In this document: positions 51,971-59,459 of the stretch, piece by piece
How positions within the stretch are numbered: position 1 is the stretch's first letter
Layout: every line of letters begins with the position of its first letter
Origin: Polyangiaceae bacterium
Lineage (GTDB): Bacteria; Myxococcota_A; Polyangia; Polyangiales; Polyangiaceae
Direction of reading: 5' to 3'
NCBI GenBank assembly: GCA_029261965.1
Contig: JAJDAH010000375.1
Coordinates: 1 to 59,459, forward strand
Length of the DNA: 59,459 bases
Notes under the pieces: model-generated
The model's database searches: none
Told to the model about the DNA's origin: nothing
Seen by the model: only the letters and a program-made list of their open reading frames with translations
Translations under genes and position numbers: made by a program

Positions 51971-52153
51971 GCAAAAGGCTGTATCGGGTCTCAGCGTCGA
52001 CCTCAACGACGGCTGCCGAAGTGTGAACTCCGCTCGGACCCCTGGCTGACATGGCGATCAGGGGCGCTGGTCGCGAGGAGGGAGCGCTGAGCCAATCCTC
52101 AGCGATTCGGCCCGCGAGCTTCGCTGAGCACGGGGCTTGCAGCAGCTCGGAGC

Positions 52154-52663
52154 ATGTTAACCCTAGGCATGCTCCAGCCGTCTCGAATTCGCCAACTCTG
52201 CGCCTACGCGGGGGTGCTGCTCGCCGCGGGCGCGTCGATCGCGACGTCGCAGAACGTGCCCGCCCTGTCCGACCAGATCTCGGGTGACCAACGGCTCACG
52301 GCGGACCGCCCGGAGACGGCGCTGCACTTCACGGTCGATTCGAGCGAAGCGCACCGCGTGACCTTCGAGGCCATTGCGAGCCCGACGGACTCGGTGGTGT
52401 CGGTTCAGATCCGCCTGACATCAGACGATACGGGCGAGAGCGTCGAGGACGTGTTTGCCGTCTCCGACACCGGTGACATGGGAGCGGCCATCGGCATCGA
52501 CGACCCCTGCACGTCGAGCTGTGGGGGCGGATACACGGCGCTCATTTCGCTCGTGAACCCGAGCGACGGCGACACCGCGGACATCGATTGGACCGTTCAT
52601 GGTCGGGTAGACGACTCGGACCGCGCTCCGAAGGACGCTTTCATCGACGTGAACGAAGACTGA
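52154..52663 (+). CDS. Secreted protein, unknown function
   Basis: 169 residues (ATG 52154; ATG 52169 also plausible). Signal peptide ending near GASIATSQN. The mature part is beta-rich, with one Cys pair (DDPCTSSCGGGY) and many Asp and Ser, resembling a small immunoglobulin-like or jelly-roll fold. No family recognised. The stop is 4 bases before the next gene's ATG, so the two form an operon. Confidence 0.7.
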   Translation: MLTLGMLQPSRIRQLCAYAGVLLAAGASIATSQNVPALSDQISGDQRLTADRPETALHFTVDSSEAHRVTFEAIASPTDSVVSVQIRLTSDDTGESVEDVFAVSDTGDMGAAIGIDDPCTSSCGGGYTALISLVNPSDGDTADIDWTVHGRVDDSDRAPKDAFIDVNED

Positions 52664-52667
52664 ACTC

Positions 52668-53228
52668 ATGTTGGCACGAGGCCCCAGAACGATCGCGAAG
52701 CCCGAGCCGCGACCGCACGTCGCGGCCGAGGCGCTACTTCACCCCGTGTCGGTCGGGGCGCTGTCGGTGCTCGTCCTCAACGACCATTGGTGGAAAGCGG
52801 CTTGGCCCGGCGTCGTCACTGGCAAACTGTCCGATTTCGCCGGGCTGATTTTCTTTCCGCTCTTCTTGCTCGGCGTTTGGGAGATCGCGCAAAAACTTCG
52901 CTCCAAAGAAGCACGCGACTCCGGCCGAATCCTGCTGAGCGCCTGCATAGCGACCGGGATCGCGTTTGCACTCATCCAAGTGTGGTCGCCGGCGTCGGAG
53001 GCATACCGAATCGGTCTCGGGGCGGTCCAGTGGGGGTTCTTCGCGCTGGGAGATCTCGCTGTGGGGGACACCATCCCGCCCCTCGGTCGCATCGGGCTGA
53101 CTCCGGATCCGAGCGATCTCGTCGCGCTCGTGTCACTACCGATCGCGTGGACGATCGGCCGAAGGCATCCAAGAAAGAGCGGCGAGCCGCTACTTCTGCT
53201 CCGGCGGTCCGAGGATCCGTTGGTGTAG
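52668..53228 (+). CDS. Conserved membrane protein with GKLSDFAG motif
   Basis: 186 residues with about five hydrophobic segments. The first part carries LHPVSVGALSVLVLNDHWWK and GVVTGKLSDFAGLIFFP, a motif combination seen in an uncharacterised myxobacterial and actinobacterial membrane family (recognised by pattern only). No catalytic residues. Upstream gene ends 4 bases earlier. Its 3' end overlaps the convergent Cys-rich gene by 39 bases. Confidence 0.7.
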   Translation: MLARGPRTIAKPEPRPHVAAEALLHPVSVGALSVLVLNDHWWKAAWPGVVTGKLSDFAGLIFFPLFLLGVWEIAQKLRSKEARDSGRILLSACIATGIAFALIQVWSPASEAYRIGLGAVQWGFFALGDLAVGDTIPPLGRIGLTPDPSDLVALVSLPIAWTIGRRHPRKSGEPLLLLRRSEDPLV

Positions 53229-54257
53229 CAGCCCCTCGAGCTCCGACTCTTCGAGCTCGACTCCGGCGTCGGCGACCGCCCGGAGCGCCTCGGTCGTGGA
53301 ACGCTCACCATCGAATGCCGTGAGCGCGTCCAAGAGCGCGGAGGAGAGCACCGCGGGGTGGTATCGACTGTAGGACACCACATGTTCGCGCGGGCCTTGG
53401 CGGGACACACGACGCAGGTCCGGTGCCAAAACGAGCTGTTCGGGAACGTGCCCGTCCTTTGCTTGCTCGAACGAAGACTTCACGGCGGAAAGGCGTTCGG
53501 CGTGGGCGTCGGCGCCCACGATCTCGACCAGTCGGTCGTGGTCGAGATCGGATACGGCCGCAGCGCACGCCCGATAGAACTCCTCCTCTCGCCCGACGTA
53601 CGCACGCCAATACGATCGGTACGTCGCGTCGCTCGGAGGCCGATCCTCGAGTTCTTCAACCGTCATGTCGCGGCGCGCGGGTGGCTCACGAGTCGAGGGG
53701 TCGACTTGCCTCGCAGCCCAAGCGCTCAGCCCCCGTTCGACGAGCACGAGGTAGGCGCCCATTGCTCGCCAAAAGCTCTGCCCATCCGCCGCTTCTTCGT
53801 ACTTGCAGAAAAAGGTCGAGCAGTCGCTTTCCCGGAACTTCCAAATCGTGCAGTTGCCGTCGCTCTTCTCGTAGAACGGGCAGAGCAGACTCGCCGACCT
53901 CCCGAAGCTGTTGTTGCGAGACGCCTGGAGCAACACGTTGAACTTCTTCGGCGGCGCCACCCATTGCGGCGTAATTCCGATACGCGCGCCGATCTTCTGT
54001 CGAACCCGTAGTCGACCCTCGTCGAGCGCCGGATCGGTGTCGTCGAGCAGGGCACCGACGAGGTAGCACGGCAGCTTCGGGTGATAGGTGCAGCACTTGG
54101 TGTCCGGCCGGAATTGCAGCACACCCGAGGGCGCTTCGGGGCGGCACATGGCGCAGTCGTCGCACGTGGCGAGTCGCTCGGGCATCGACAGCTCGTCGAG
54201 AATCGGAGCCAGCATCCGCCCGTAGAGCGCAGGCAGGGTTTGTCGGATCGTCGTCAC
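53190..54257 (-). CDS. Cys-rich cytoplasmic protein, unknown
   Basis: 355 residues, GTG start. No signal peptide. Nine or more Cys cluster in the first half: CDDCAMCRPE (about 32-41), KCCTYHPKLPC, CPFYEKSDGNCTIWKF, CSTFFCKYE, a pattern that suggests Fe-S or zinc binding and is loosely like YkgJ/CxxCxxCC proteins. The second half is mostly helical and acidic (ELEDRPPSDATYRSYW). It overlaps the convergent membrane-protein gene by 39 bases. Function is not inferred. Confidence 0.7.
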   Translation of the reverse strand: MTTIRQTLPALYGRMLAPILDELSMPERLATCDDCAMCRPEAPSGVLQFRPDTKCCTYHPKLPCYLVGALLDDTDPALDEGRLRVRQKIGARIGITPQWVAPPKKFNVLLQASRNNSFGRSASLLCPFYEKSDGNCTIWKFRESDCSTFFCKYEEAADGQSFWRAMGAYLVLVERGLSAWAARQVDPSTREPPARRDMTVEELEDRPPSDATYRSYWRAYVGREEEFYRACAAAVSDLDHDRLVEIVGADAHAERLSAVKSSFEQAKDGHVPEQLVLAPDLRRVSRQGPREHVVSYSRYHPAVLSSALLDALTAFDGERSTTEALRAVADAGVELEESELEGLLHQRILGPPEQK

Positions 54258-54343
54258 GGCGCAGCATCATACTCGCGTCGCGACGCTACGCACGCCACGG
54301 GCTTGCTGGCGGCCGCGGTCGCGTTGGCCTAACGTGGCCACCC

Positions 54344-56059
54344 GTGAGCGACCGAAAGGCTACGGCCAAGACGCAAGTCCTCGTCAACGCCGACGTGCGC
54401 GTGATGGACGCCATCGACAGCCGCGCCGAAGCCGTCGCGTGGCGAAACCAAAACATCGTCGGCGTGGGGACACGCGAAGACGTGCTCGGCGCGGCCGGCG
54501 ACGACGCCATCGTTCACGACGCGGCCGGAGCGACCGTCCTGCCGGGATTCATCGATCCCCACCATCACGCCAGCATGGTGTCGCTCTACAGTGGCCTCGT
54601 GCGACTGACGCCCCCGAGGGTGACGAATATCGCGTCGCTACAGGACACGCTCCGAACCGTCGCCCGCTCGATCGAAGACGAGCGCTGGCTCGTGGCGACA
54701 CAATGGGACGAGCTCCTGCTCGAGGAACGCCGACCCCCCACGCGCCAGGAGCTCGACGAAGCCGTGCCGGATCGACCGCTGATGGCGTTCCAGTACAGCT
54801 TTCACCGCGCGGTCGCGAACAGCCGCGCGCTCGAGCTCGCCGGCATCGACCGGCATACGGCGGATCCCGCGGGCGGAGCAATCGAACGTGGCGCCGACGG
54901 TTTGCCGAACGGGCTGCTCGTGGAGCGCGGGATGAGTCGGGTGGAGTCTCTGGCGCGCGCGAGCTTGATCAGCCAGACTGCCGAGGCGTTCTTTTCCCGA
55001 CTGGGCGAACATCACCAGGCGCTCGTCGAGTCGGGAATCACCCGCATCGCCGACGCGACCGTGCCCGGCGACATGGTGGTGCTCTACCGGGAGGCCGATG
55101 AGAGGGGCGTGCTCGTCGTCCCCACCATCGTCATGCCGGTGTCCACCAGTGGTTACCTCGAGGCACCGTGGGAAGCCCTCGACGGCCCGGTCACCGGAGA
55201 GCAGCAGGGCCTGTTGACCTTCGGGCCGGTGAAGCTCGTCTTCGACGGGGCGCCGGGGTGCGCGATGTGTCTCAGCTGGTGGCAAACCGCCGGCGTGACG
55301 GTAGGCACTTGGAAGCTCGCCCTCGAGCTTCGATCGCTCGATCCCATTCGCAACGCGTTCTCGGTCGCGCCGCGCGTCGGTCGCAAAGTTCGCACGGGTA
55401 TCCACATCTACGAACGACCAGAAGCCCGCGAGGTCGTTCGAGCCGCCGTCGACCGTGGTTTCGCGGTTGCCACTCACGCCATCGGCAACGCCGCCGTCGA
55501 CATCGCGCTAGATGCTTACGAAACCGTCGGGGGCCGGCTCGGCGATGCGGGCCGGCCGCGGATCGAACACGCGACGTTTCTGAGTGACGACTTGGTCGAC
55601 CGTATCGCCGACGTCGGCGCGGCCGTCGTCACTCAACCGCATTTTCTGAGCCTACCAGCGTTTGCCCAGGCCCCGTCGATCCCCCGCGTGAAGAACGGCG
55701 CTCTGCGCTGGTTGCTCGACCGAGGTGTGCTCGTGTCAGGAAGCTCGGATCACCCCGTCGGAGGTTTCGTTCCTCTCGACGGCGTGCGGTCCGCGGTGAC
55801 GCGGCGCACCGCTCGCGGCAACGTGTTCGAACCCGACCAGTGCATCGAGCTGTTCGAGGCACTCACGATGTACACGCGCGCCGCCGCCGAGGTGTGCGGT
55901 TGCGCCGACGAGTGCGGCACGCTCGAAATCGGCAAGCGCGCGGACCTCGTCGTCTTGGACGCTCCACTCACCCCGACATCGCTCGCGGAGGCCGAGGTGC
56001 GCACGACAGTTCTCGGGGGCCGGACGGTTTTCGGCAGCCTCGAAGCCCGCCGGAGCTGA
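54344..56059 (+). CDS. Amidohydrolase, YtcJ/LAF3-like
   Basis: 571 residues, GTG start. N-terminal beta-sandwich strand followed by GFIDPHHHASM (about 66-76), the first metal-binding motif of the amidohydrolase superfamily, then VFDGAPGC, HAIGNAAVD, IEHATFLSDD, GSSDHPVGGF (the late Asp) and the returning beta strand ending in KRADLVVLD. The layout matches YtcJ-type metal-dependent amidohydrolases, which act on amides or N-acyl compounds. Substrate unknown. It is divergent from the Cys-rich gene (86-base gap). Confidence 0.88.
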   Translation: MSDRKATAKTQVLVNADVRVMDAIDSRAEAVAWRNQNIVGVGTREDVLGAAGDDAIVHDAAGATVLPGFIDPHHHASMVSLYSGLVRLTPPRVTNIASLQDTLRTVARSIEDERWLVATQWDELLLEERRPPTRQELDEAVPDRPLMAFQYSFHRAVANSRALELAGIDRHTADPAGGAIERGADGLPNGLLVERGMSRVESLARASLISQTAEAFFSRLGEHHQALVESGITRIADATVPGDMVVLYREADERGVLVVPTIVMPVSTSGYLEAPWEALDGPVTGEQQGLLTFGPVKLVFDGAPGCAMCLSWWQTAGVTVGTWKLALELRSLDPIRNAFSVAPRVGRKVRTGIHIYERPEAREVVRAAVDRGFAVATHAIGNAAVDIALDAYETVGGRLGDAGRPRIEHATFLSDDLVDRIADVGAAVVTQPHFLSLPAFAQAPSIPRVKNGALRWLLDRGVLVSGSSDHPVGGFVPLDGVRSAVTRRTARGNVFEPDQCIELFEALTMYTRAAAEVCGCADECGTLEIGKRADLVVLDAPLTPTSLAEAEVRTTVLGGRTVFGSLEARRS

Positions 56060-56183
56060 GCGCGTCGCCCCACCCGCGCGAGCCGACCGTGTCGTGTCGT
56101 CTTCGCTTTGGCCGAGCGCTGGCCGCGGCCTTCGAATTCCGCCGGAGCCCCCCCCCCTCGACGCTGTCCTTGCGCTCTCCTCA

Positions 56184-56207
56184 CATATGTACTATTTCGT
56201 ACATATG
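56184..56207. promoter_or_regulatory. AT-rich dyad overlapping a start codon
   Basis: CATATGTAC (56184-56192), TATTTC, and GTACATATG (56199-56207) form a perfect 9-bp inverted repeat in otherwise GC-rich DNA. The right arm contains the start ATG 56205. Its size and 6-base spacer resemble a TetR/PadR-type operator; binding would block transcription or translation start. Confidence 0.55.
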
Positions 56208-57458
56208 GCGGTCGCACGAATAGCTCGGAGTGGTTTTGCCGCGGTGTTTGCGATGGCCGCTCTTGGGTGCGGGTCCAGCCAGGCGGACGAGGGCGAGCCA
56301 AGGCCCATGCCCACCCAGGCGCCCGTGTACTACGCGCCCGAGGCGCTCGGTCCCTACCCCGTCGGCAACGTCAGCGGCTTCGTGATCGACGAAACTCGCG
56401 CCGAGCTGTCGACGGACGCGCCCAACGACCGGCGCACGCTGCCGATCGAAGTCTGGTACCCCGCACAGGAGCAGACGCGGAGCTTACCCCGCGGGACCTT
56501 CGCCGAGTTCATCGGCGAACGCGCCGTCGAGCTGCTTCCGGCGGTCGCGCCGTTTCTCGGTCTCGATCCCGACGCGCTCGACGGGCTGCTCGAAGATCCG
56601 ACCGGGAGCGTGCCCAACGCTCCCATCGACCACGGCGGACCCTTTCCGTTGATCGTCTTTTCTCACGCCAGCATCGGCGTTCGGTTTCAATCGTTCTTCC
56701 TCACCGAATGGTTGGCCTCACACGGCTACATCGTCATCAGCGCCGACCACACCGGCAGCTCGATCGTGTCTTTACTTCCCGACGGGACCCTGATGACGAC
56801 CATGGAGCTGTTGAAGGTCGCCGTGCCCGACGCCGTCGTCGCGAGCGAGGAGTACCGAACCGATCCCAATCTCGCCTTCTCCGACCGAGTCGCAGACGTG
56901 CGTTTCCTCGTCGACGTGATGAGCAAGTGGAATTCCGACGACCCTTCCGGCCGTTTCACCGGCAAGGTCGACCTCGACGCGGTCGGAGTGACCGGTCACA
57001 ACCTCGGCGGATTCGCCGCGGTCGAGGCGCTCGCCATCGACGAGCGCTTCAAAGCGGGAGCGCCCGTCGCCGGTTTCGTGGCGCCCACGGTCATGGACCG
57101 CCCCGTGATGCACGTTCTCGGGACGGAGGACGGCAGCATCCCGAGCTCCACGATCGAAGCGAGCTTCGCCGCCGCCACCGGTCCGAAGATGCTCGTCCGG
57201 GTGGTCGACGCCGGACACTTTTCGTTCAGCAACCTCTGCCTGCTGTTCCCAGCCCTGGGCGACGGTTGCGGTGACGGCACACGAGAGAACGGCGAGACGT
57301 TCACCTATCTACCCGACACCGAAGTGCACGCGGCCACGAGGTTCTTTCTGACCGCGCTATTCGGTCGATACGTAAAGAACGACGAGCGCTACGGCGCCGA
57401 CCTGATGCAAAATCCGTTCGGCGAAAGCGTCCAGATCGAGCAGCACAGCATGCCTTGA
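56205..57458 (+). CDS. PAF-acetylhydrolase-like lipoprotein, nucleophile Ser replaced by Asn
   Basis: 417 residues from ATG 56205 (ATG 56187 possible). Lipobox ALGCGSS. The alpha/beta-hydrolase body matches plasma PAF-acetylhydrolase/dienelactone hydrolase-like proteins: LPIEVWYPA, PFPLIVFSHASIGVRFQS (oxyanion region), HGYIVISADHTGSSIV, the nucleophile elbow, VMHVLGTEDG (likely acid) and DAGHFSFS (likely His). The elbow reads GVTGHNLGG: the nucleophilic Ser of GHSxGG is Asn266, codon AAC at 57000-57002. Thus it is probably inactive as a hydrolase or works differently. It is 145 bases after the amidohydrolase, with an AT-rich dyad at its start. Confidence 0.85.
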   Translation: MAVARIARSGFAAVFAMAALGCGSSQADEGEPRPMPTQAPVYYAPEALGPYPVGNVSGFVIDETRAELSTDAPNDRRTLPIEVWYPAQEQTRSLPRGTFAEFIGERAVELLPAVAPFLGLDPDALDGLLEDPTGSVPNAPIDHGGPFPLIVFSHASIGVRFQSFFLTEWLASHGYIVISADHTGSSIVSLLPDGTLMTTMELLKVAVPDAVVASEEYRTDPNLAFSDRVADVRFLVDVMSKWNSDDPSGRFTGKVDLDAVGVTGHNLGGFAAVEALAIDERFKAGAPVAGFVAPTVMDRPVMHVLGTEDGSIPSSTIEASFAAATGPKMLVRVVDAGHFSFSNLCLLFPALGDGCGDGTRENGETFTYLPDTEVHAATRFFLTALFGRYVKNDERYGADLMQNPFGESVQIEQHSMP

Positions 57459-57477
57459 GCGGCGATGCCGTTCCAGT

Positions 57478-58851
57478 TCAGCTCGGGCGTGCGCCTCTTC
57501 GACGCCACCGCTTTTTCGGCGCACGGTTCGGCACAGCGGCGGGCGCAGGCGCGGGCTCTGGGGCCGGGGGATCGCCGGTGACAGGCAAGCGTGTACGAAT
57601 CAGTCGCTCGATGTCGACGAGCAAGCTGCGTTCATCCGCCGCGCAGAACGAAATTGCCCGACCCACGGCGCCGGCTCGCCCGGTTCTGCCGATTCGATGC
57701 ACGTAGCTTTCGGCGACGTTGGGCAGGTCGAAGTTGATGACGTGGGAGATGCCTTCGACATCGATGCCGCGAGCTGCGACGTCGGTGGCCACGAGCACAC
57801 GCGTGGCTCCACTTCTGAATGACGCCAGCGCTCGCTCACGCGCCCCTTGACTCTTGTTGCCGTGAATTGCCTCGCACGAGATCCCCGCTCGGTCGAGCTG
57901 CTTCGACAGGCGGTTGGCACCGTGCTTGGTGCGAGTGAAGACGAGAGCTCGTTCGACGTCTTCGTCGCCGAGCACGTCGCGCAGAGCCGCTTGTTTGTCG
58001 GCCTTCGCGACGAACACTACCGATTGCTCCACGGTCTCGGCGGTCGTCACCTTCGGGCTCACCGAAACGCGTGCGGGATTTTCCAGCATGCCACGCGCAA
58101 GCGAATCGATCGCCGGCGCCATGGTTGCCGAAAACAGCAGCGTCTGTGGATGCCCGGGCAACGCCTTGGCAATCCGTTTCACGTCGTGCACGAACCCCAT
58201 GTCGAGCATTCGGTCGGCTTCGTCGAGCACGAAATGGGTCACGCCATCGAAACGGACGAGGCCTTGCTGCATGAGATCGAGCAGGCGACCAGGGGTGGCG
58301 ACGAGTAGGTCGGGCGAAGCACGAAGCGCCTTTTCTTGTCGCAGTTGGCTGACACCGCCATAGATGACCGCATGTCGAACCTCGACATGGCGGCCGTATA
58401 CCCGGGCGCTCTCGGCGATTTGGCCAGCGAGCTCACGCGTGGGTGTGAGCACGAGCGCACGGATCTCTCCGTTTTTCGCGCCCGCAGCAGACAGGTGGTG
58501 AAGGATCGGGAGAATGAACGCTGCCGTCTTGCCCGTGCCGGTTTGGGCACAGGCCAGCACGTCTCTTCGATCGAGCGCGTGGGGGATGACCTGGGCCTGC
58601 ACGGGGGTCGGGGTCTCGTAGCCTTCCTCGATCACCGAGCGCACTAGCGCCGGAGCGAGACCCACCTTGGTGAACGCCGAAGCGGCAATCGCCTCGAGCT
58701 GTTCGGGTGTTGCGGGTCGCTGAATCGGCGCCGGTCGCGCTGCCGCGGGGCTCGTGCCGTTCGGACGTGCCGGGCGTCCGCCGGAGCTCTTTTGGAAACG
58801 ACGCCTGGGGCGCCGGGAGTTGGAAAAAGTCACAGAATCGATTTTACTCAC
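57478..58851 (-). CDS. rhlE: DEAD-box RNA helicase, RhlE-type
   Basis: 457 residues from GTG 58851 (VSKIDSVTF), chosen for GGGAGG 7 bases upstream; ATG 58896 is an alternative. Helicase motifs in order: Q motif (GYETPTPVQAQ), Walker A AQTGTGKT, PTRELAGQ, TPGRLLD, DEAD box (VLDEADRMLDMGF), SAT (LLFSATMA), VFTRTKHGANRL, ATDVAARGID, HRIGRTGRAG. N-terminal basic tail and C-terminal Pro/Arg-rich tail (KKRWRRRGARPS) likely bind RNA. It probably assists ribosome assembly or mRNA turnover. Convergent with the PAF-AH-like gene (19-base gap). Confidence 0.93.
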   Translation of the reverse strand: MSKIDSVTFSNSRRPRRRFQKSSGGRPARPNGTSPAAARPAPIQRPATPEQLEAIAASAFTKVGLAPALVRSVIEEGYETPTPVQAQVIPHALDRRDVLACAQTGTGKTAAFILPILHHLSAAGAKNGEIRALVLTPTRELAGQIAESARVYGRHVEVRHAVIYGGVSQLRQEKALRASPDLLVATPGRLLDLMQQGLVRFDGVTHFVLDEADRMLDMGFVHDVKRIAKALPGHPQTLLFSATMAPAIDSLARGMLENPARVSVSPKVTTAETVEQSVVFVAKADKQAALRDVLGDEDVERALVFTRTKHGANRLSKQLDRAGISCEAIHGNKSQGARERALASFRSGATRVLVATDVAARGIDVEGISHVINFDLPNVAESYVHRIGRTGRAGAVGRAISFCAADERSLLVDIERLIRTRLPVTGDPPAPEPAPAPAAVPNRAPKKRWRRRGARPS

Positions 58852-59116
58852 TCGACTGCCTCCCGCTGTTTCGCGGGCCTTTGGAGAACGGTCCATCCTC
58901 GGCAGTCGGGGTCGGATGGGAGCCGCCCGGCGCTTAGTCGCACCGTCGTCACGCCTGCCGGTTCTGAGCTCGCCCCGTGGCCCGCATTCTTTGCGGTCTC
59001 AGCGGGCGCGCTGGCTGTCGGCTGGCTCGAGTGGGCAGAAACCTACACGCGCGAGGGGATCCACGCAAGTTGAGCCAAGCTCGAGAGTAGCCGTCGGACC
59101 CTGCGGAGCGGCTTCG

Positions 59117-59459
59117 CTAACCGCAATCGGCGGCGCAATTGCAGCCGTTCTCGCCAGTGCCGCACGAGCCATTCGGGCAATCGAGGCAGACGAGCACGCC
59201 GGCGATCGGCGCGCATTCACCGGGGTCGGTCTGTTGGACCGCCATCAATCCGCCGCAGCAAGGCGAACCGCCTTGGGAGGTGGTCATGCCCTCCGCAACG
59301 CATGCGGCGCCGCCGCTGCCGCCCGTGCCGGCGCCACCGGTGCCGGCGCCACCCGTTCCAGCGCCGCCCGTTCCAGCGCCGCCCGTTCCAGCGCCGCCCG
59401 TTCCAGCGCCGCCCGTTCCAGCGCCGCCCGTTCCAGCGCCGCCCGTTCCAGCGCCGCCC
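59117..59459 (-). CDS. Gly-linker lipoprotein, 3' part only
   Basis: The reading frame is open from the window edge to the stop TAG at 59117-59119 (114 codons plus); the start lies beyond the window. The visible part begins with GGAGT pentapeptide repeats and ends with a Cys-rich domain (SPCCGGLMAV, CAPIAGVLVCLDCPNGSCG, CNCAADCG). It therefore has the same layout as the other Gly-linker lipoproteins in the window. The repeat is DNA-perfect, so copy number may differ between isolates. Confidence 0.8.
   Translation of the reverse strand, partial: GGAGTGGAGTGGAGTGGAGTGGAGTGGAGTGGAGTGGAGTGGAGTGGSGGAACVAEGMTTSQGGSPCCGGLMAVQQTDPGECAPIAGVLVCLDCPNGSCGTGENGCNCAADCG
59361..59459 (-). repeat. Perfect 15-bp tandem repeat in coding sequence
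   Basis: The unit gcgccgcccgttcca (plus strand) occurs six times without mismatch from 59361 to 59450 and a seventh runs off the edge; one-mismatch copy at 59346-59360 and a weaker copy at 59331-59345 precede it. On the minus strand each unit encodes GGAGT, and copy-number change keeps frame. Confidence 0.92.

Noticed and set aside
52126-52141. A weak sigma-54-like element (GAGCACGgggcTTGCA) upstream of 52154
   Set aside because: Correct spacing but the -24 GG is AG, and it lies too close to the first start codon; it would only fit the second ATG at 52169.
58792-59073. A 93-codon plus-strand frame with one hydrophobic run near its end
   Set aside because: Antisense to the helicase start, no ribosome site; the hydrophobic run is short and probably coincidental.
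59331-59459. The tandem repeat as a CRISPR array
   Set aside because: Units are contiguous without spacers and are in frame with a coding sequence.

Overview
The window is high-GC DNA (many third positions G/C, many GTG and TTG starts) with the gene content of a predatory or social Myxococcota (Polyangia-type) chromosome. The indications are numerous two-component genes, secreted lipoproteins with glycine-rich linkers and MopE-like D-rich metal-binding repeats, an ECF sigma operon, a sigma-54 style promoter, an EF-hand protein, and a P450 of a class normally seen in animals. No rRNA, tRNA, CRISPR array, insertion sequence or phage gene was found. Species assignment is inference.

Layout. 0.1-17.4 kb is a signalling block: a V4R/TIGR02265-like small protein, a REC-REC-GGDEF diguanylate cyclase, a gamma-glutamyltransferase-like lipoprotein, an overlapping three-gene phosphorelay (MASE1-CHASE-PAS-GAF kinase, single-domain regulator, REC-kinase-REC hybrid), a Cys-rich lipoprotein, a decayed response-regulator remnant, a second kinase/regulator pair downstream of an acyl-CoA-dehydrogenase-like flavoprotein, two lipoprotein enzymes (methyltransferase and rhodanese) and a GAF-REC-LuxR regulator. 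17.4-22.7 kb holds two MopE-type lipoproteins flanking an ECF sigma operon. 22.7-29.4 kb looks like a lipid or sterol-modification neighbourhood: extended SDR, membrane fatty-acid desaturase, a TonB-dependent receptor carrying its own TonB-C domain, a CYP7/8/39-like P450 and an M50-like membrane protease. 29.6-37.5 kb has a membrane-embedded spermidine-synthase-like protein, a BtuCDF/FecBCD-type importer downstream of an arylsulfotransferase-like lipoprotein, a CcmH-like protein and QueD.

37.5-43 kb is housekeeping and stress: HD hydrolase, two GNATs, MsrA, a PilZ-like small protein, cardiolipin synthase and a YfcG-type glutathione transferase. 43-50 kb has a large secreted lipoprotein, an NtrY-like kinase, a Pro/His-rich lipoprotein and a chemotaxis transducer without a periplasmic domain. 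50-59.5 kb contains a Cys-repeat lipoprotein behind a sigma-54-like promoter, an EF-hand protein translationally coupled to a Gly-rich lipoprotein, a small membrane-protein operon, a Cys-rich unknown, a YtcJ-like amidohydrolase, a PAF-acetylhydrolase-like lipoprotein whose nucleophile serine is asparagine, an RhlE-type helicase, and the 3' part of another Gly-rich lipoprotein encoded by a perfect 15-bp tandem repeat that runs off the window.

The most notable items are the CYP7-like P450 in its lipid-gene neighbourhood, the serine-to-asparagine PAF-AH-like lipoprotein with an AT-rich dyad over its start, the acyl-CoA-dehydrogenase-like gene in a two-component operon, the lipoprotein methyltransferase/rhodanese pair, the receptor with a fused TonB-C domain, and the EF-hand/lipoprotein coupling. 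All functions are read from sequence motifs only; no database search was run.
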